From: Candidatus Hydrogenedentota bacterium
Lineage (GTDB): Bacteria; Hydrogenedentota; Hydrogenedentia; Hydrogenedentales; CAITNO01
NCBI GenBank assembly: GCA_012730105.1
Contig: JAAYBJ010000036.1
Span: forward strand, 1-56,957
Length of the DNA: 56,957 bases
Direction of reading: 5' to 3'
The translations under genes were made by a program, and so were the position numbers. A model generated the notes under the pieces. The model worked only from the letters and a program-made list of their open reading frames with translations. It ran no database searches and was not told where the DNA came from. Below are positions 46,298 to 54,318 of this stretch, one piece after another (positions within the stretch are counted from its first letter, which is position 1; the number at the start of each line of letters is the position of its first letter).

Positions 46298-46761
46298 TTC
46301 ACTTGCGGAATCTAAAATTCCAACGCAAGCATCGACCGTGTTTGATAGATTATCGGATCACAGTTGTGGGCAAACCACCGCGTGGCGTCGGGGTTATTTG
46401 TACGGAGAAAATGTTATTCATCGTCATTATGAGGCACCAAGCAATCCGGTTTGCAACAAGTCCGTGGCAACAGATAAGAAAACGTTTTTATCTTATTCAT
46501 TTCATGGGATATATGATCCATCGTTTTCTCATGGTATGGACAGCCTATGGGCGTGCAGGCTCTTTCCCAAATTCCATTTGGGAACGTAATCTCTCTTGAA
46601 ATTCAATTTCCCTTTTCGCGACAGTCCGCCTGGTATGTTTCGTCGCTTAACCAGGGTTACGAGGTAGAACTTCGCGGGCAAGTGCGTTCCCAATAGAATT
46701 TGGGAAAGAGAGAATAATTGCGAAAACGGACCATGCTACCGTGGTCGAAAAAGGATACATA
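46298..46761. other. 464-base gap containing a REP-like inverted repeat element
   Basis: Between the Gfo/Idh stop and the ceramidase-like lipoprotein. The first 260 bases carry no visible gene, then the element at 46560-46710, then a short leader with AAAAAGGA before the next ATG. Confidence 0.5.
46560..46710. repeat. REP-like (BIME/REPIN-type) inverted repeat element
   Basis: Two short palindromic units face each other about 100 bases apart. Unit 1 (46560-46586) has CCCAAAT / ATTTGGG around a TCC loop, then GGGAACG. Unit 2 (46685-46710) is its reverse complement, differing only by one C/T change and one missing T. Flanking CTCTTTCCC is also shared. The layout resembles RAYT-mobilised REP doublets. 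No transposase is present in the window. Confidence 0.7.
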
Positions 46762-48399
46762 ATGCACCTGAATAGCGCCTTCATCAAACGGCACAAGGGG
46801 TTAACGTTAGTAGTACTGCTACTGCTGGCGACGGCGGGATGTATTGGCTACCGCATGAAGGGCCCGTACCGGTCCTACTACCTCGATTTCATCAAAACCG
46901 GCGATGGATCGGCGGCGAAAACGATTCAGGTCGGAGTCGCCCTGCGTGACATCACCCCGGACATGGACAAGTACGACACCTTCGTGGATGTCGATAACGA
47001 CAACGCCTACAAACCTGCATCCGGATTCTTCAGTTTTTTTTCGTCCTTGAGGGGCCCCGACAGTTATGTCGACCGGAACGGGAACGGCAAGTTCGACGCG
47101 GCGTGGATGACCGGATTTACCACCGACCGTCCCGCCAAGGGCGTACATGATCCCATCCAGACGCGTGCCATTGTTTTAAGCAACAATGGCCTCCGCATTG
47201 CCATGGTTACGCTGGACGCGATTGGGATGTTCAACGACAAGGTCATCGACCTCCGCAAGCGCATCAACCCCGCTCTGAATATAGATCATGTGATTGTATC
47301 CTGCGTCCACAACCATGAGACGCCGGACACGATGGGCATCTACTGCGGCCCGATTCCCACACCGTGGGCCTTTGATAATGAGCATATGGAAGGAGTGCTG
47401 AACGCCTGCAAAGAGGCCGTCGAAGAGGCGGCCGAAAATCTGCAACCTGCGGAGATGTATTGCGTGACCCGTGAGCTGGCGCCCGAGGGCTTTGTCCGGG
47501 ATTCGCGGTTACCCACGGTTATTGACACACAGTTGCACTGTGTCCGCTTCGTCAAGCCGGGAACGGACGAGACCATAGCGACGCTGCTCAGCTGGGGCAA
47601 TCATCCCGAAACCTTGGGCGGCAAGAATCCCTACATCACGGCGGACTTCTGCGGGTACTGGCGCGACGGCGTGGAAAAGGGCGTGCCGGAACCCAACGGT
47701 GTGCAGGGGTTGGGCGGCATGTGCCTCTATTTTCAGGGAATGGTCGGCGGCCTGATGACCCAGCTGGAAATGGAAGTGCCCCACAGGGATGGTGTCCGTA
47801 CGTTCACGGAGGATTCCTTCGAGAAGGCAGAGGCCCTCGGCCAGAACCTCGCCATTGAAACGATCAATGCATTGCACAGTGACCGGGTTTGGAAGAACGA
47901 ACGGCCCGCCCTGGCGGTGGGCGCCAAGAATATCTATGGACCGGTGCGCGGTATCTTCGGCGCTGCGGTCATGACGGGCCTGATCCATCCGGGAATCTTC
48001 TGGCCTTTCAATGCGCGGTCCGAGATCAATGTCGCGCGTATCGGCGAGGTGGAAATCCTCACCGTCCCGGGTGAACTCTACCCGGAAATCGGCGACGGCG
48101 GCATCGAGAACCCGCCGGGCGCGGACTTTTATCCCCTCGACCCGGTGGAAGTGCCGCCCCTGCGCAAGGAGATCATGCAGGGGAAAATGCGGATGGTCTT
48201 TGGCTTGGCCAACGACCAGATCGGCTACATCATTCCCAAAAGCCAGTGGGACGCCGAACCGCCTTATGCCTACACGCCCGAGGGACAGTATGGGGAGCAG
48301 AATTCCCTGACACCTGAACTCGGCCCGTTAATTCATCGGGAATGTAAGGCGCTGCTTGATCGGCTCCACGCGGCGCTGAACCGAAAGCAAGCGTTGTAG
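46762..48399 (+). CDS. Neutral ceramidase-like lipoprotein
   Basis: 545 residues from the ATG at 46762 (AAAAAGGA upstream). A lipoprotein signal ends in LLLATAGC, so it is membrane-anchored. The catalytic-type domain has VGVALRDITPDMDKYDTF, a Ca-binding-like DVDNDNAY and DRNGNGKFDAAW, IDHVIVSCVHNHETPDTMG and ATLLSWGNHPETLGG with candidate zinc His. FCGYWRDGVEKG, then VEILTVPGELYPEIGDGG and DQIGYIIPKSQW follow. This resembles neutral/alkaline ceramidase N-terminal domains and is a paralogue-like partner of the secreted protein at 22365. Substrate is unknown; a lipid or acyl-amide is plausible. It has no close co-directional neighbour. Confidence 0.75.
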   Translation: MHLNSAFIKRHKGLTLVVLLLLATAGCIGYRMKGPYRSYYLDFIKTGDGSAAKTIQVGVALRDITPDMDKYDTFVDVDNDNAYKPASGFFSFFSSLRGPDSYVDRNGNGKFDAAWMTGFTTDRPAKGVHDPIQTRAIVLSNNGLRIAMVTLDAIGMFNDKVIDLRKRINPALNIDHVIVSCVHNHETPDTMGIYCGPIPTPWAFDNEHMEGVLNACKEAVEEAAENLQPAEMYCVTRELAPEGFVRDSRLPTVIDTQLHCVRFVKPGTDETIATLLSWGNHPETLGGKNPYITADFCGYWRDGVEKGVPEPNGVQGLGGMCLYFQGMVGGLMTQLEMEVPHRDGVRTFTEDSFEKAEALGQNLAIETINALHSDRVWKNERPALAVGAKNIYGPVRGIFGAAVMTGLIHPGIFWPFNARSEINVARIGEVEILTVPGELYPEIGDGGIENPPGADFYPLDPVEVPPLRKEIMQGKMRMVFGLANDQIGYIIPKSQWDAEPPYAYTPEGQYGEQNSLTPELGPLIHRECKALLDRLHAALNRKQAL

Positions 48400-48506
48400 G
48401 GTGGTAGCCCAGGGGGGCAATGTGCCGGTGACCCCTCTGCAGGATGAAATGTAGTACCATAAAATTACACACAGTTTCCCAAAAATTGCGGAATTGCCTA
48501 CTTTGA

Positions 48507-48728
48507 TCAAGATTTCCGTCCCCTTGATTCCTTTATTGCCTCCAAAATGCCTTGTGTTGTCGCTTTGGTCCTGATACTGGGTACATCGAACGGGGAATTC
48601 GAGGTGGTTCGGTAAGTAAGGCGAAACGTTTCACCGCCGCGTCGTGTAATAATCACGTCCTCCTTACGGGCCGTATCAAGGACTTCTGAAAGCCTTTGTC
48701 GCGTTTGTGAATACGTATATTTTTTCAT
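48507..48728 (-). CDS. Phd/YefM-type antitoxin
   Basis: 73 residues: YSQTRQRLSEVLDTARKEDVIITRRGGETFRLTYR follows the Phd/YefM DNA-binding pattern (S..R..L..VLD.A......I.RRG). The remainder is a flexible toxin-binding tail. Its ATG overlaps the stop of a truncated PIN-domain toxin by four bases, but the toxin comes first, the reverse of the usual order. It may be an orphaned antitoxin kept after toxin loss. Confidence 0.8.
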   Translation of the reverse strand: MKKYTYSQTRQRLSEVLDTARKEDVIITRRGGETFRLTYRTTSNSPFDVPSIRTKATTQGILEAIKESRGRKS

Positions 48729-48997
48729 GGTTGCTCCAGTACCATTATGCTGAGTTTCCGGGCAATCCGCTTCATTCGCCTGTCAAGCGTTAAAAGCGGA
48801 GCCCGCAGACTCAGAGCACATTCAAGAAAATAGGCATTATAAGCATAGATGCCAAAATGTGTTGCTATATTCAGCGCCGAACGCAAGTCAATGGGACGCA
48901 ATTCAACAAGAATTTTCTGTACAGCGTCCCAGCACGCTAAAACCTTAGTGGGCTCGAGTTTACCCTTCTTTCCCATGGCGACGATTGCGTTCCCTAT
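48725..48997 (-). pseudogene. 5'-truncated PIN-domain (VapC-like) toxin
   Basis: The frame from about 48997 reads IGNAIVAMGKKGKLEPTKV, then YAYNAYFLECALSLRAP and LLTLDRRMKRIARKL, the C-terminal two thirds of a VapC-type PIN ribonuclease with its late acidic residue (LTLDRR). The N-terminal ~45 residues with the first catalytic Asp are missing. The homology starts within a few bases of the stop of the PLP-enzyme gene (48994). The first in-frame ATG is 48976, giving at most 83 residues, so it should be inactive as a nuclease. The sequence further upstream in this frame is antitoxin-unrelated and simply antiphase to the enzyme gene. Confidence 0.7.
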
Positions 48998-50187
48998 ACA
49001 AAACACTGTCCCTCGCCGCGATAGGTCGGCACCTCGTCCACAATACGGCCCTCCGATACGAGCAGCAGTGTATTGAAGCGCTCGCATAATTCTCCCGCCT
49101 TTCCGTGTCGCATGAAAATGGGGTCGCCCAGGTTCAGTTGTTCCGGTCCCGCATAGAAAACCGGGGTTTGCACTTCGCCTGCGCCTTCATGGGCGGACAA
49201 GCGTGTGCCTTCCGGCAGGTACGGAACAGGCAGTTTGTCCGCACCCGCCGCACCGGAGGCGGTATACCCGCCGCCGTGGCAAGTGTAACATCCTGCACGG
49301 GGCTGCCGTACGATTTCAATGGCAAACCCCGCCGCCGGCTGCAGGCAAAACGCGTCATAATGATCGAAAAAGGTCGGCGCAAAGAATCCGGATCCCACGG
49401 TGATTTCGGTCACGGCAGGGTCCGCACAGGTGGTCTCCATGCTGCCCGTCCCGCCACCATTGACAAAGCCCGGGTTCCATCCCGCTTCCCGAAGCGCCTT
49501 TACAATTTCGGCGCGCCGTGCCGCCGCCAGAGACACAGACCGCCTTTTCAAATAGCGCAGCGCCAGGGTACGCAAATTTTTCCCCGGAATCCGGTCCGGC
49601 AGGGAAGCCACCTGCGCCTCGTACCCCATCACGCCCTCCAGGGAAACATTTGAACAATGGCGGATCAATTTCCAGAGTGACAGCGCCTTTTCAGGGATAC
49701 AGATGCTGGAGCGGAGCACCCCGAAGTGCAGGCCAGGATAACGCGCGGACATGTCAAGGTCCATGCACAAGGGAATCACCACGCCTGTTTCGGCGCCCAT
49801 GCGTTCCAGTCGTTCCACGTGATCGGCGCAGTCCACCATGAGCGTGATGGATGTACCCCGTTCAAGCGCTTGATGAAAAAAGGGCGTATCCACTTCCCCC
49901 CATACGGGATAAGCGACGAGGATATCCTTAAAGCCGTGTTCCGCCAGGAACAAGGCCTCCCGAACGCTATAGGACATGATGCCTCGGAATTGACCCGATG
50001 CGGATAGAATCCGCCGCAGCAGATTAATGCATCGAATGGATTTAGAGGCCACCCGTATGGGCATACTCTCGGCGCGTGCCAGGATAGCGTGAATATTCGC
50101 GTCAAAACAATCCAGATCAACGAAGGCAAACGGCATGGGGACGGCCTTGAACACATCGCAGTAATAATTATAACGGACAGTTCCCAT
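48994..50187 (-). CDS. PLP-dependent amino acid deaminase/aldolase (D-threonine aldolase / alanine racemase fold)
   Basis: 397 residues; ATG at 50187 after AAAGGAGCCGC. Fold type III: FAFVDLDCFDANIHAILARA, then the PLP Lys in PIRVASKSIRC, ILVAYPVWGEVD, VSLEGVMGYEAQVA and FVNGGGTGSMETTC. A C-terminal beta domain is close to D-serine dehydratase/D-threonine aldolase relatives with a metal site (CHGGGYTASGAAGADKLP, HGKAGELCERFN). It likely acts on D-amino acids; the reaction is not determinable. The end RGEGQCFV abuts the PIN remnant. Alone on its strand with its own upstream region of 262 bases. Confidence 0.85.
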   Translation of the reverse strand: MGTVRYNYYCDVFKAVPMPFAFVDLDCFDANIHAILARAESMPIRVASKSIRCINLLRRILSASGQFRGIMSYSVREALFLAEHGFKDILVAYPVWGEVDTPFFHQALERGTSITLMVDCADHVERLERMGAETGVVIPLCMDLDMSARYPGLHFGVLRSSICIPEKALSLWKLIRHCSNVSLEGVMGYEAQVASLPDRIPGKNLRTLALRYLKRRSVSLAAARRAEIVKALREAGWNPGFVNGGGTGSMETTCADPAVTEITVGSGFFAPTFFDHYDAFCLQPAAGFAIEIVRQPRAGCYTCHGGGYTASGAAGADKLPVPYLPEGTRLSAHEGAGEVQTPVFYAGPEQLNLGDPIFMRHGKAGELCERFNTLLLVSEGRIVDEVPTYRGEGQCFV

Positions 50188-50449
50188 GCGGCTCCTTTCT
50201 GATACTGGCGTGTATTGTCGGAAATGTTCGATCGGGACGTCCCTGGCGCCGATGATGCATTCATGACTGCGTCATAGGGCGATGATACGGATTATATCGT
50301 AAAAATTATGCCACTATTTAAACCAGGGTGTTTCTACACGTGGAATTTGAATTCAACCGTTTGATAGATGTGTCCGGGGCAAGTTTTCTGATAGTATGGA
50401 TCTCGCGTGCTTGCTCCTAAAATGGACAAAACAAAAGGACCTTGAAAAG

Positions 50450-50830
50450 ATGAAGATCTACATAATTTCCTTGGCGTGTCTTGTTGTTGGCGTTGCTGCA
50501 GGCGCAACATCGACGTACCTGATGCTCACCCGGCATTATAACCATTTTCTGGAGTCCCAGCATGCGATTATGGCGGTGGACCAGGTCAATGTGCTTTCAC
50601 ACCTGAAGAGCGGCAAAGGGGAAGAACTCATGATAACGTTGGAGGAGAAACTCCCTGAATGGGCGGCAAGCATACCCAGCATCATTCGAAATCCACAACG
50701 GGCAAATGAAGTCCTCTGGCAGGTGCAGCGCTACTATGAAAAGTATGGTGTTGAAATTCCCGAAGCACTCCGGCCGGTTCTGGACGCCCTGCCACCCCGC
50801 CCGCCGACCTCCTGCGAACTCAAACAGTAG
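50450..50830 (+). CDS. Small protein with N-terminal membrane anchor, function unknown
   Basis: 126 residues from the ATG at 50450, ten bases after AAAGGA; the earlier frame from 50396 lacks a site. A single hydrophobic segment (YIISLACLVVGVAAGATSTYLML) acts as signal or anchor. The rest is soluble and helical with VLSHLKSGKGEELMITLEEKL, then a Pro-rich end (DALPPRPPTSCELKQ). No family recognised. No operon partner: the next gene is 316 bases away. Confidence 0.6.
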   Translation: MKIYIISLACLVVGVAAGATSTYLMLTRHYNHFLESQHAIMAVDQVNVLSHLKSGKGEELMITLEEKLPEWAASIPSIIRNPQRANEVLWQVQRYYEKYGVEIPEALRPVLDALPPRPPTSCELKQ

Positions 50831-51146
50831 GCCAGGTGGATTGGAACCCATAGGTAATATGTTAATTACCATTCATACGAATGGATCCGCAACCCTGTAT
50901 ACACTTGTCCGCCAACCGATGACAACATGGCTGGTGTAACACAGCCAGGCTTGCCGTTTGGCTGCAGCCGGGTGGTGCCGTATATAATCACGCCTCACGA
51001 CGCAGGCCGTACGTAATCAACGCCCTTTGTCAGGAAAAGCCTGCTGTGGTCGCTCACGTTTTCAGAGTTCAAATCTGCGTCAGTCAAACTGCTTTAGAAC
51101 TCGGGACTTTGCCCGGCCACCAGCACAATAGCATCGAAAGGTTCCC
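50831..51146. other. 316-base gap before menA
   Basis: No gene, terminator or tRNA is convincing here. A GTTCAAATC at 51066 resembles a tRNA T-loop, but the flanking bases do not pair. Confidence 0.35.
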
Positions 51147-52034
51147 ATGTCCGATTCCTCCATAGGCGTATGGCTGAACGCGGCGCGTCCAAAAACGCTT
51201 CCTGCCGCGATATCGCCTGTTATTTTGGGTATCGCCCTGGCTTGGGATGCCGGCGCCTTGCATTTCCCGGCGGCGTTGTGCGCGCTGATGGGGGCTATCC
51301 TGATCCAGATTGCGGCGAATTACGCCAACGACTATTATGATTACCTCAAAGGTGCGGATGCCGGGGAACGGCTGGGCCCCGTGCGCGCCACCCAGGCGGG
51401 GCTGGTCAAGCCCGCGCAGATGAAACGGGCTATGGTTACCGTACTGGGGCTCGCCTCATTGTCCGGGCTCTACCTGGTCTACCGGGGCGGATGGCCCATT
51501 CTCGTGGTTGGCCTGCTGTCCATGCTCTTTGCCGTGCTGTATACTGCCGGCCCCTATCCGCTGGGCTACATCGGTGCTGCGGACCTGTTCGTCCTGATCT
51601 TCTTCGGGCCCGTGGCCGTCGCGGGAACCTATTATGTGCAGGCTCTGCACTTGCCCTGGACGCCCGTTTGGATCGGACTGGGTCCCGGCCTGCTATCCGT
51701 GGCCATTCTTACCGTGAATAACCTGCGCGATGTGAATCAAGACCGTCTGTCAGGTAAAAAAACGCTCGCCGTGCGTTTCGGTCCCTGGTACGCCCGGTTG
51801 CAATATAGCTTGTGCATAATCATTGCGGTGATTATCCTTCCCGTGGCTGCAGCCGTCCACAGTGGCCATATACTTGTCTGTGTCGCGATACTTGCCGCGG
51901 CTCCCGTCGGCTATTGCGTCCGGGTGGTGATAACAGAAACCAACGGAGTAACCTTGAACGACTGTCTCGCCCGCACAGGCAAAGTGCTGCTGCTTTACAG
52001 CCTTTTGTTCTCTCTGGGCTGGGTATTGTCCTGA
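51147..52034 (+). CDS. menA: 1,4-dihydroxy-2-naphthoate polyprenyltransferase
   Basis: 295 residues; ATG after GAAAGGTTCCC. A UbiA-family membrane enzyme of about nine spans. The first aspartate-rich motif is NYANDYYDYLKGAD and the second is LRDVNQDRLSGKKTLAVRFG, both intact for magnesium-prenyl diphosphate binding. The N-terminal WLNAARPKTLPAAISPVILGIA is characteristic of MenA. It makes demethylmenaquinone from DHNA, implying menaquinone-based respiration. No other men genes are nearby. Confidence 0.93.
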   Translation: MSDSSIGVWLNAARPKTLPAAISPVILGIALAWDAGALHFPAALCALMGAILIQIAANYANDYYDYLKGADAGERLGPVRATQAGLVKPAQMKRAMVTVLGLASLSGLYLVYRGGWPILVVGLLSMLFAVLYTAGPYPLGYIGAADLFVLIFFGPVAVAGTYYVQALHLPWTPVWIGLGPGLLSVAILTVNNLRDVNQDRLSGKKTLAVRFGPWYARLQYSLCIIIAVIILPVAAAVHSGHILVCVAILAAAPVGYCVRVVITETNGVTLNDCLARTGKVLLLYSLLFSLGWVLS

Positions 52035-52264
52035 AGCGGATAGAAACCAGATCTCCTTGTGCGCGCCCCGGACAATCCGCCACGCCACAAAAAATCTATG
52101 AGATACATGAGAATTGGCTTCCTTCCCGTCTGTTATTGTCACCTCCTTTATAAAATACCTATGGCGCGGACGAAAATGTTTTCACAACCCGCTGAAAATT
52201 CATATAATGGCATTCCCTGTTACCAATTGCCTCATGTCCGAGCCTTGCGGAAAGGAATGCCGGA

Positions 52265-53395
52265 ATGGTCCGTTGGCTGCCTGTAAGTGTTCTCTGTATT
52301 CTTGTTGTTCTTTCTCCTGCTATTGCCCGGGCGGACATGCCCTGCCCTGACGCCCATGTGTTTTATTACGGGTGGTACGGCAATCCGGAAACGGACGGCC
52401 AGTGGCGGCACTGGGATCACCCGACCTTGCCCCGCCAGGGCGCCGGCACACCTCATACGCCGCCGGAGGACATCGGCGCGAATTATTATCCAGGGGATGG
52501 CTTATGCAGCAGCCTGAACCGGGATGATGTGACGCGCCAGATGAAACAGATCAAGGATGCGGGCATCGGGGTTCTGGCCGCTTCCTGGTGGGGCAAAGAC
52601 GATATTTCCGACCAGTCCCTGGCGCTGCTTTTTGAAATCGCGCCGGAATACAGCATTCAGATTTGTTTTCATATAGAGCCCTTTCCCGGACGGAATGCGG
52701 AGACAACGCGCGCCGCGCTGGTCTATCTGCTTGACTGCTACGGCGATCATCCCGCCCTGTACCGTTGTTCCCAATCCGGCAACCGCCCCCTGATTTACCT
52801 CTATGATTCTTATCTGACCCCGGCGGAAGACTGGGCCGGCCTGTTTCAGTCAGGCGACAAGCAAAGCATCCGCGGCACGAAATATGACGTGGCCGCCATT
52901 GCCTTGTGGGTAAAGAAAAATGAACAGGGGTTTATGTTGCGGGGCGGCTTCGACGGTTTCTACACCTACTTTGCCACGGACAGGTTTACCTACGGATCCA
53001 CACCGTCGAACTGGCCTCAACTGGCCGCCTGGGCAAAAGAGAAAGGACTTATTTTTATTCCCAGTGTCGGACCGGGGTATATAGACACCCGCATCCGCCC
53101 GTGGAACAACGCCAATACGCGCGCCCGTGAAGACGGCGCTTATTACGACCGCATGTTTGAAAGCGCTCTGAAGTCCGGGGCGCCGCTGGTTTCCATCACT
53201 TCCTTCAACGAGTGGCACGAGGGTACCCAAATTGAACCTGCCGTGCCGAAAACCATAGAAGGCTATCAGTACGAGGATTACGGCGTCCGCTCGCCGATCT
53301 ATTATTTGGAACGCACCCTGTACTGGATTCAACGCTGGAAAGAAAAGGAGAACAACACATGCGCCTGGTTATTTTGCCGGCCATCCTTGTCCTAG
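52265..53395 (+). CDS. Secreted GH99-like endo-alpha-mannosidase/mannanase
   Basis: 376 residues; ATG after AAAGGAATGCCGGA. A signal peptide (LPVSVLCILVVLSPAIARA) precedes a TIM-barrel domain of the GH99 type: VFYYGWYGNPETDGQWRHW, IKDAGIGVLAASWWGKDD and FHIEPFPGR, which holds the pair of Glu/neighbouring residues used by the family. ITSFNEWHEGTQIEPA closes the barrel. GH99 enzymes cleave alpha-1,2-linked mannose (and related) structures by an epoxide mechanism. Its 3' end overlaps the next gene by 37 bases, so the two are translationally linked. The overlap suggests that its last ~12 residues (CAWLFCRPSLS) could be read from a shared region. First gene of the GH99 - DUF6807 - Gfo/Idh operon. 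Confidence 0.85.
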   Translation: MVRWLPVSVLCILVVLSPAIARADMPCPDAHVFYYGWYGNPETDGQWRHWDHPTLPRQGAGTPHTPPEDIGANYYPGDGLCSSLNRDDVTRQMKQIKDAGIGVLAASWWGKDDISDQSLALLFEIAPEYSIQICFHIEPFPGRNAETTRAALVYLLDCYGDHPALYRCSQSGNRPLIYLYDSYLTPAEDWAGLFQSGDKQSIRGTKYDVAAIALWVKKNEQGFMLRGGFDGFYTYFATDRFTYGSTPSNWPQLAAWAKEKGLIFIPSVGPGYIDTRIRPWNNANTRAREDGAYYDRMFESALKSGAPLVSITSFNEWHEGTQIEPAVPKTIEGYQYEDYGVRSPIYYLERTLYWIQRWKEKENNTCAWLFCRPSLS

Positions 53396-54318
53396 GATGC
53401 GCGGTCGCGGCGGCCGCACCGGGAGAATCCCCCTTGAAAATCAGCTTGAGCGACACGTTGCTTGAACTTCAGGAAGGAAACAGCCCGGTGTTGCAGTATA
53501 AGTACCGTAGCGTCCCCTTCAAGCCCTACGCCATGTCCTGGTTCACGCCGAAGGGGGTGAATGTTTTGCGCGATGCCCCCGAAGACCACAAGCACCACCA
53601 CAGTCTGATGTACGCCATCATGCTGGGGGATATCAATTTTTGGGAAGAAATCCCGGAAGCGGGGCGGCAGTTACACCGCACTTTTGCGAACGTCTCCGTT
53701 GACCCGAAACGGGCCGGCTTCACGGAAACACTCGTGTGGCAGGGTCCCAAGCGCGGGAAAATCATGCTGTTTGAGCAACGACGGCTGACGCACCACCTTA
53801 CAGATGGCGGTTCGGCACGGCTGCTGACGTGGCAGTCGGAACTCAAATGCCCGAAAGGAGAAGAGCGCGTCACCTTGGTGGGTAAAATCTATCACGGCCT
53901 GGGTATGCGTTTTCCTGTGTTCATGGACAAGGTGGGGTCGTTCCAATTCGCGCAGGATGAAACCGGCGCCTTTGACGACGGCCCCCATCACCTCGCCCAG
54001 GCGTCCTGGTGCGCCTACACCGTTGCCGACGGGGAGCATCCCGTGACGGTTGCCATGTTCAGCGCGAAGGAGAACCCCCGCCCCACGCTGTGGTTCACCA
54101 TGCTGGAGCCTTTCTCCTACCTGGCGGGCACCTTTGATCTCTCAAGGAACCCCATAACGCTTGAGGCCGGCAAGACCCTCACCGCAAAATACGGGCTGGC
54201 GGCGTGGGACGGCATCGTTGACAACGAGACGGTTCAGGCCCTTTACGAGCAATGGCAGAAGATTTTGGAAAACAAGGACAATAAACATCCGCGAAAAGCA
54301 AAGGAGCATGCGTCATGA
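53359..54318 (+). CDS. Secreted DUF6807 (PmoA-like) protein
   Basis: 319 residues; ATG after AAAGGAGAACAACAC, located inside the end of the GH99 gene. A signal peptide (LVILPAILVLGCAVAAAA) precedes the DUF6807 beta-sandwich: GVNVLRDAPEDHKHHHSLMYAIMLGDINFW, HRTFANVSVDPK and FPVFMDKVGSFQFAQDETGAF. FSAKENPRPTLWF and FSYLAGTFDLSRNPITLEAGKTL follow. The His-rich HKHHH is typical of the family. The family name 'PmoA' refers to a distant methane monooxygenase annotation and does not imply methane oxidation; members occur with Gfo/Idh oxidoreductases in carbohydrate loci. Its stop overlaps the next ATG (ATGA). Confidence 0.85.
   Translation: MRLVILPAILVLGCAVAAAAPGESPLKISLSDTLLELQEGNSPVLQYKYRSVPFKPYAMSWFTPKGVNVLRDAPEDHKHHHSLMYAIMLGDINFWEEIPEAGRQLHRTFANVSVDPKRAGFTETLVWQGPKRGKIMLFEQRRLTHHLTDGGSARLLTWQSELKCPKGEERVTLVGKIYHGLGMRFPVFMDKVGSFQFAQDETGAFDDGPHHLAQASWCAYTVADGEHPVTVAMFSAKENPRPTLWFTMLEPFSYLAGTFDLSRNPITLEAGKTLTAKYGLAAWDGIVDNETVQALYEQWQKILENKDNKHPRKAKEHAS

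Noticed and set aside
51030-51100. tRNA suggested by GTTCAAATC
   Set aside because: The flanking bases do not form a T-stem, and no acceptor stem or CCA end is found.
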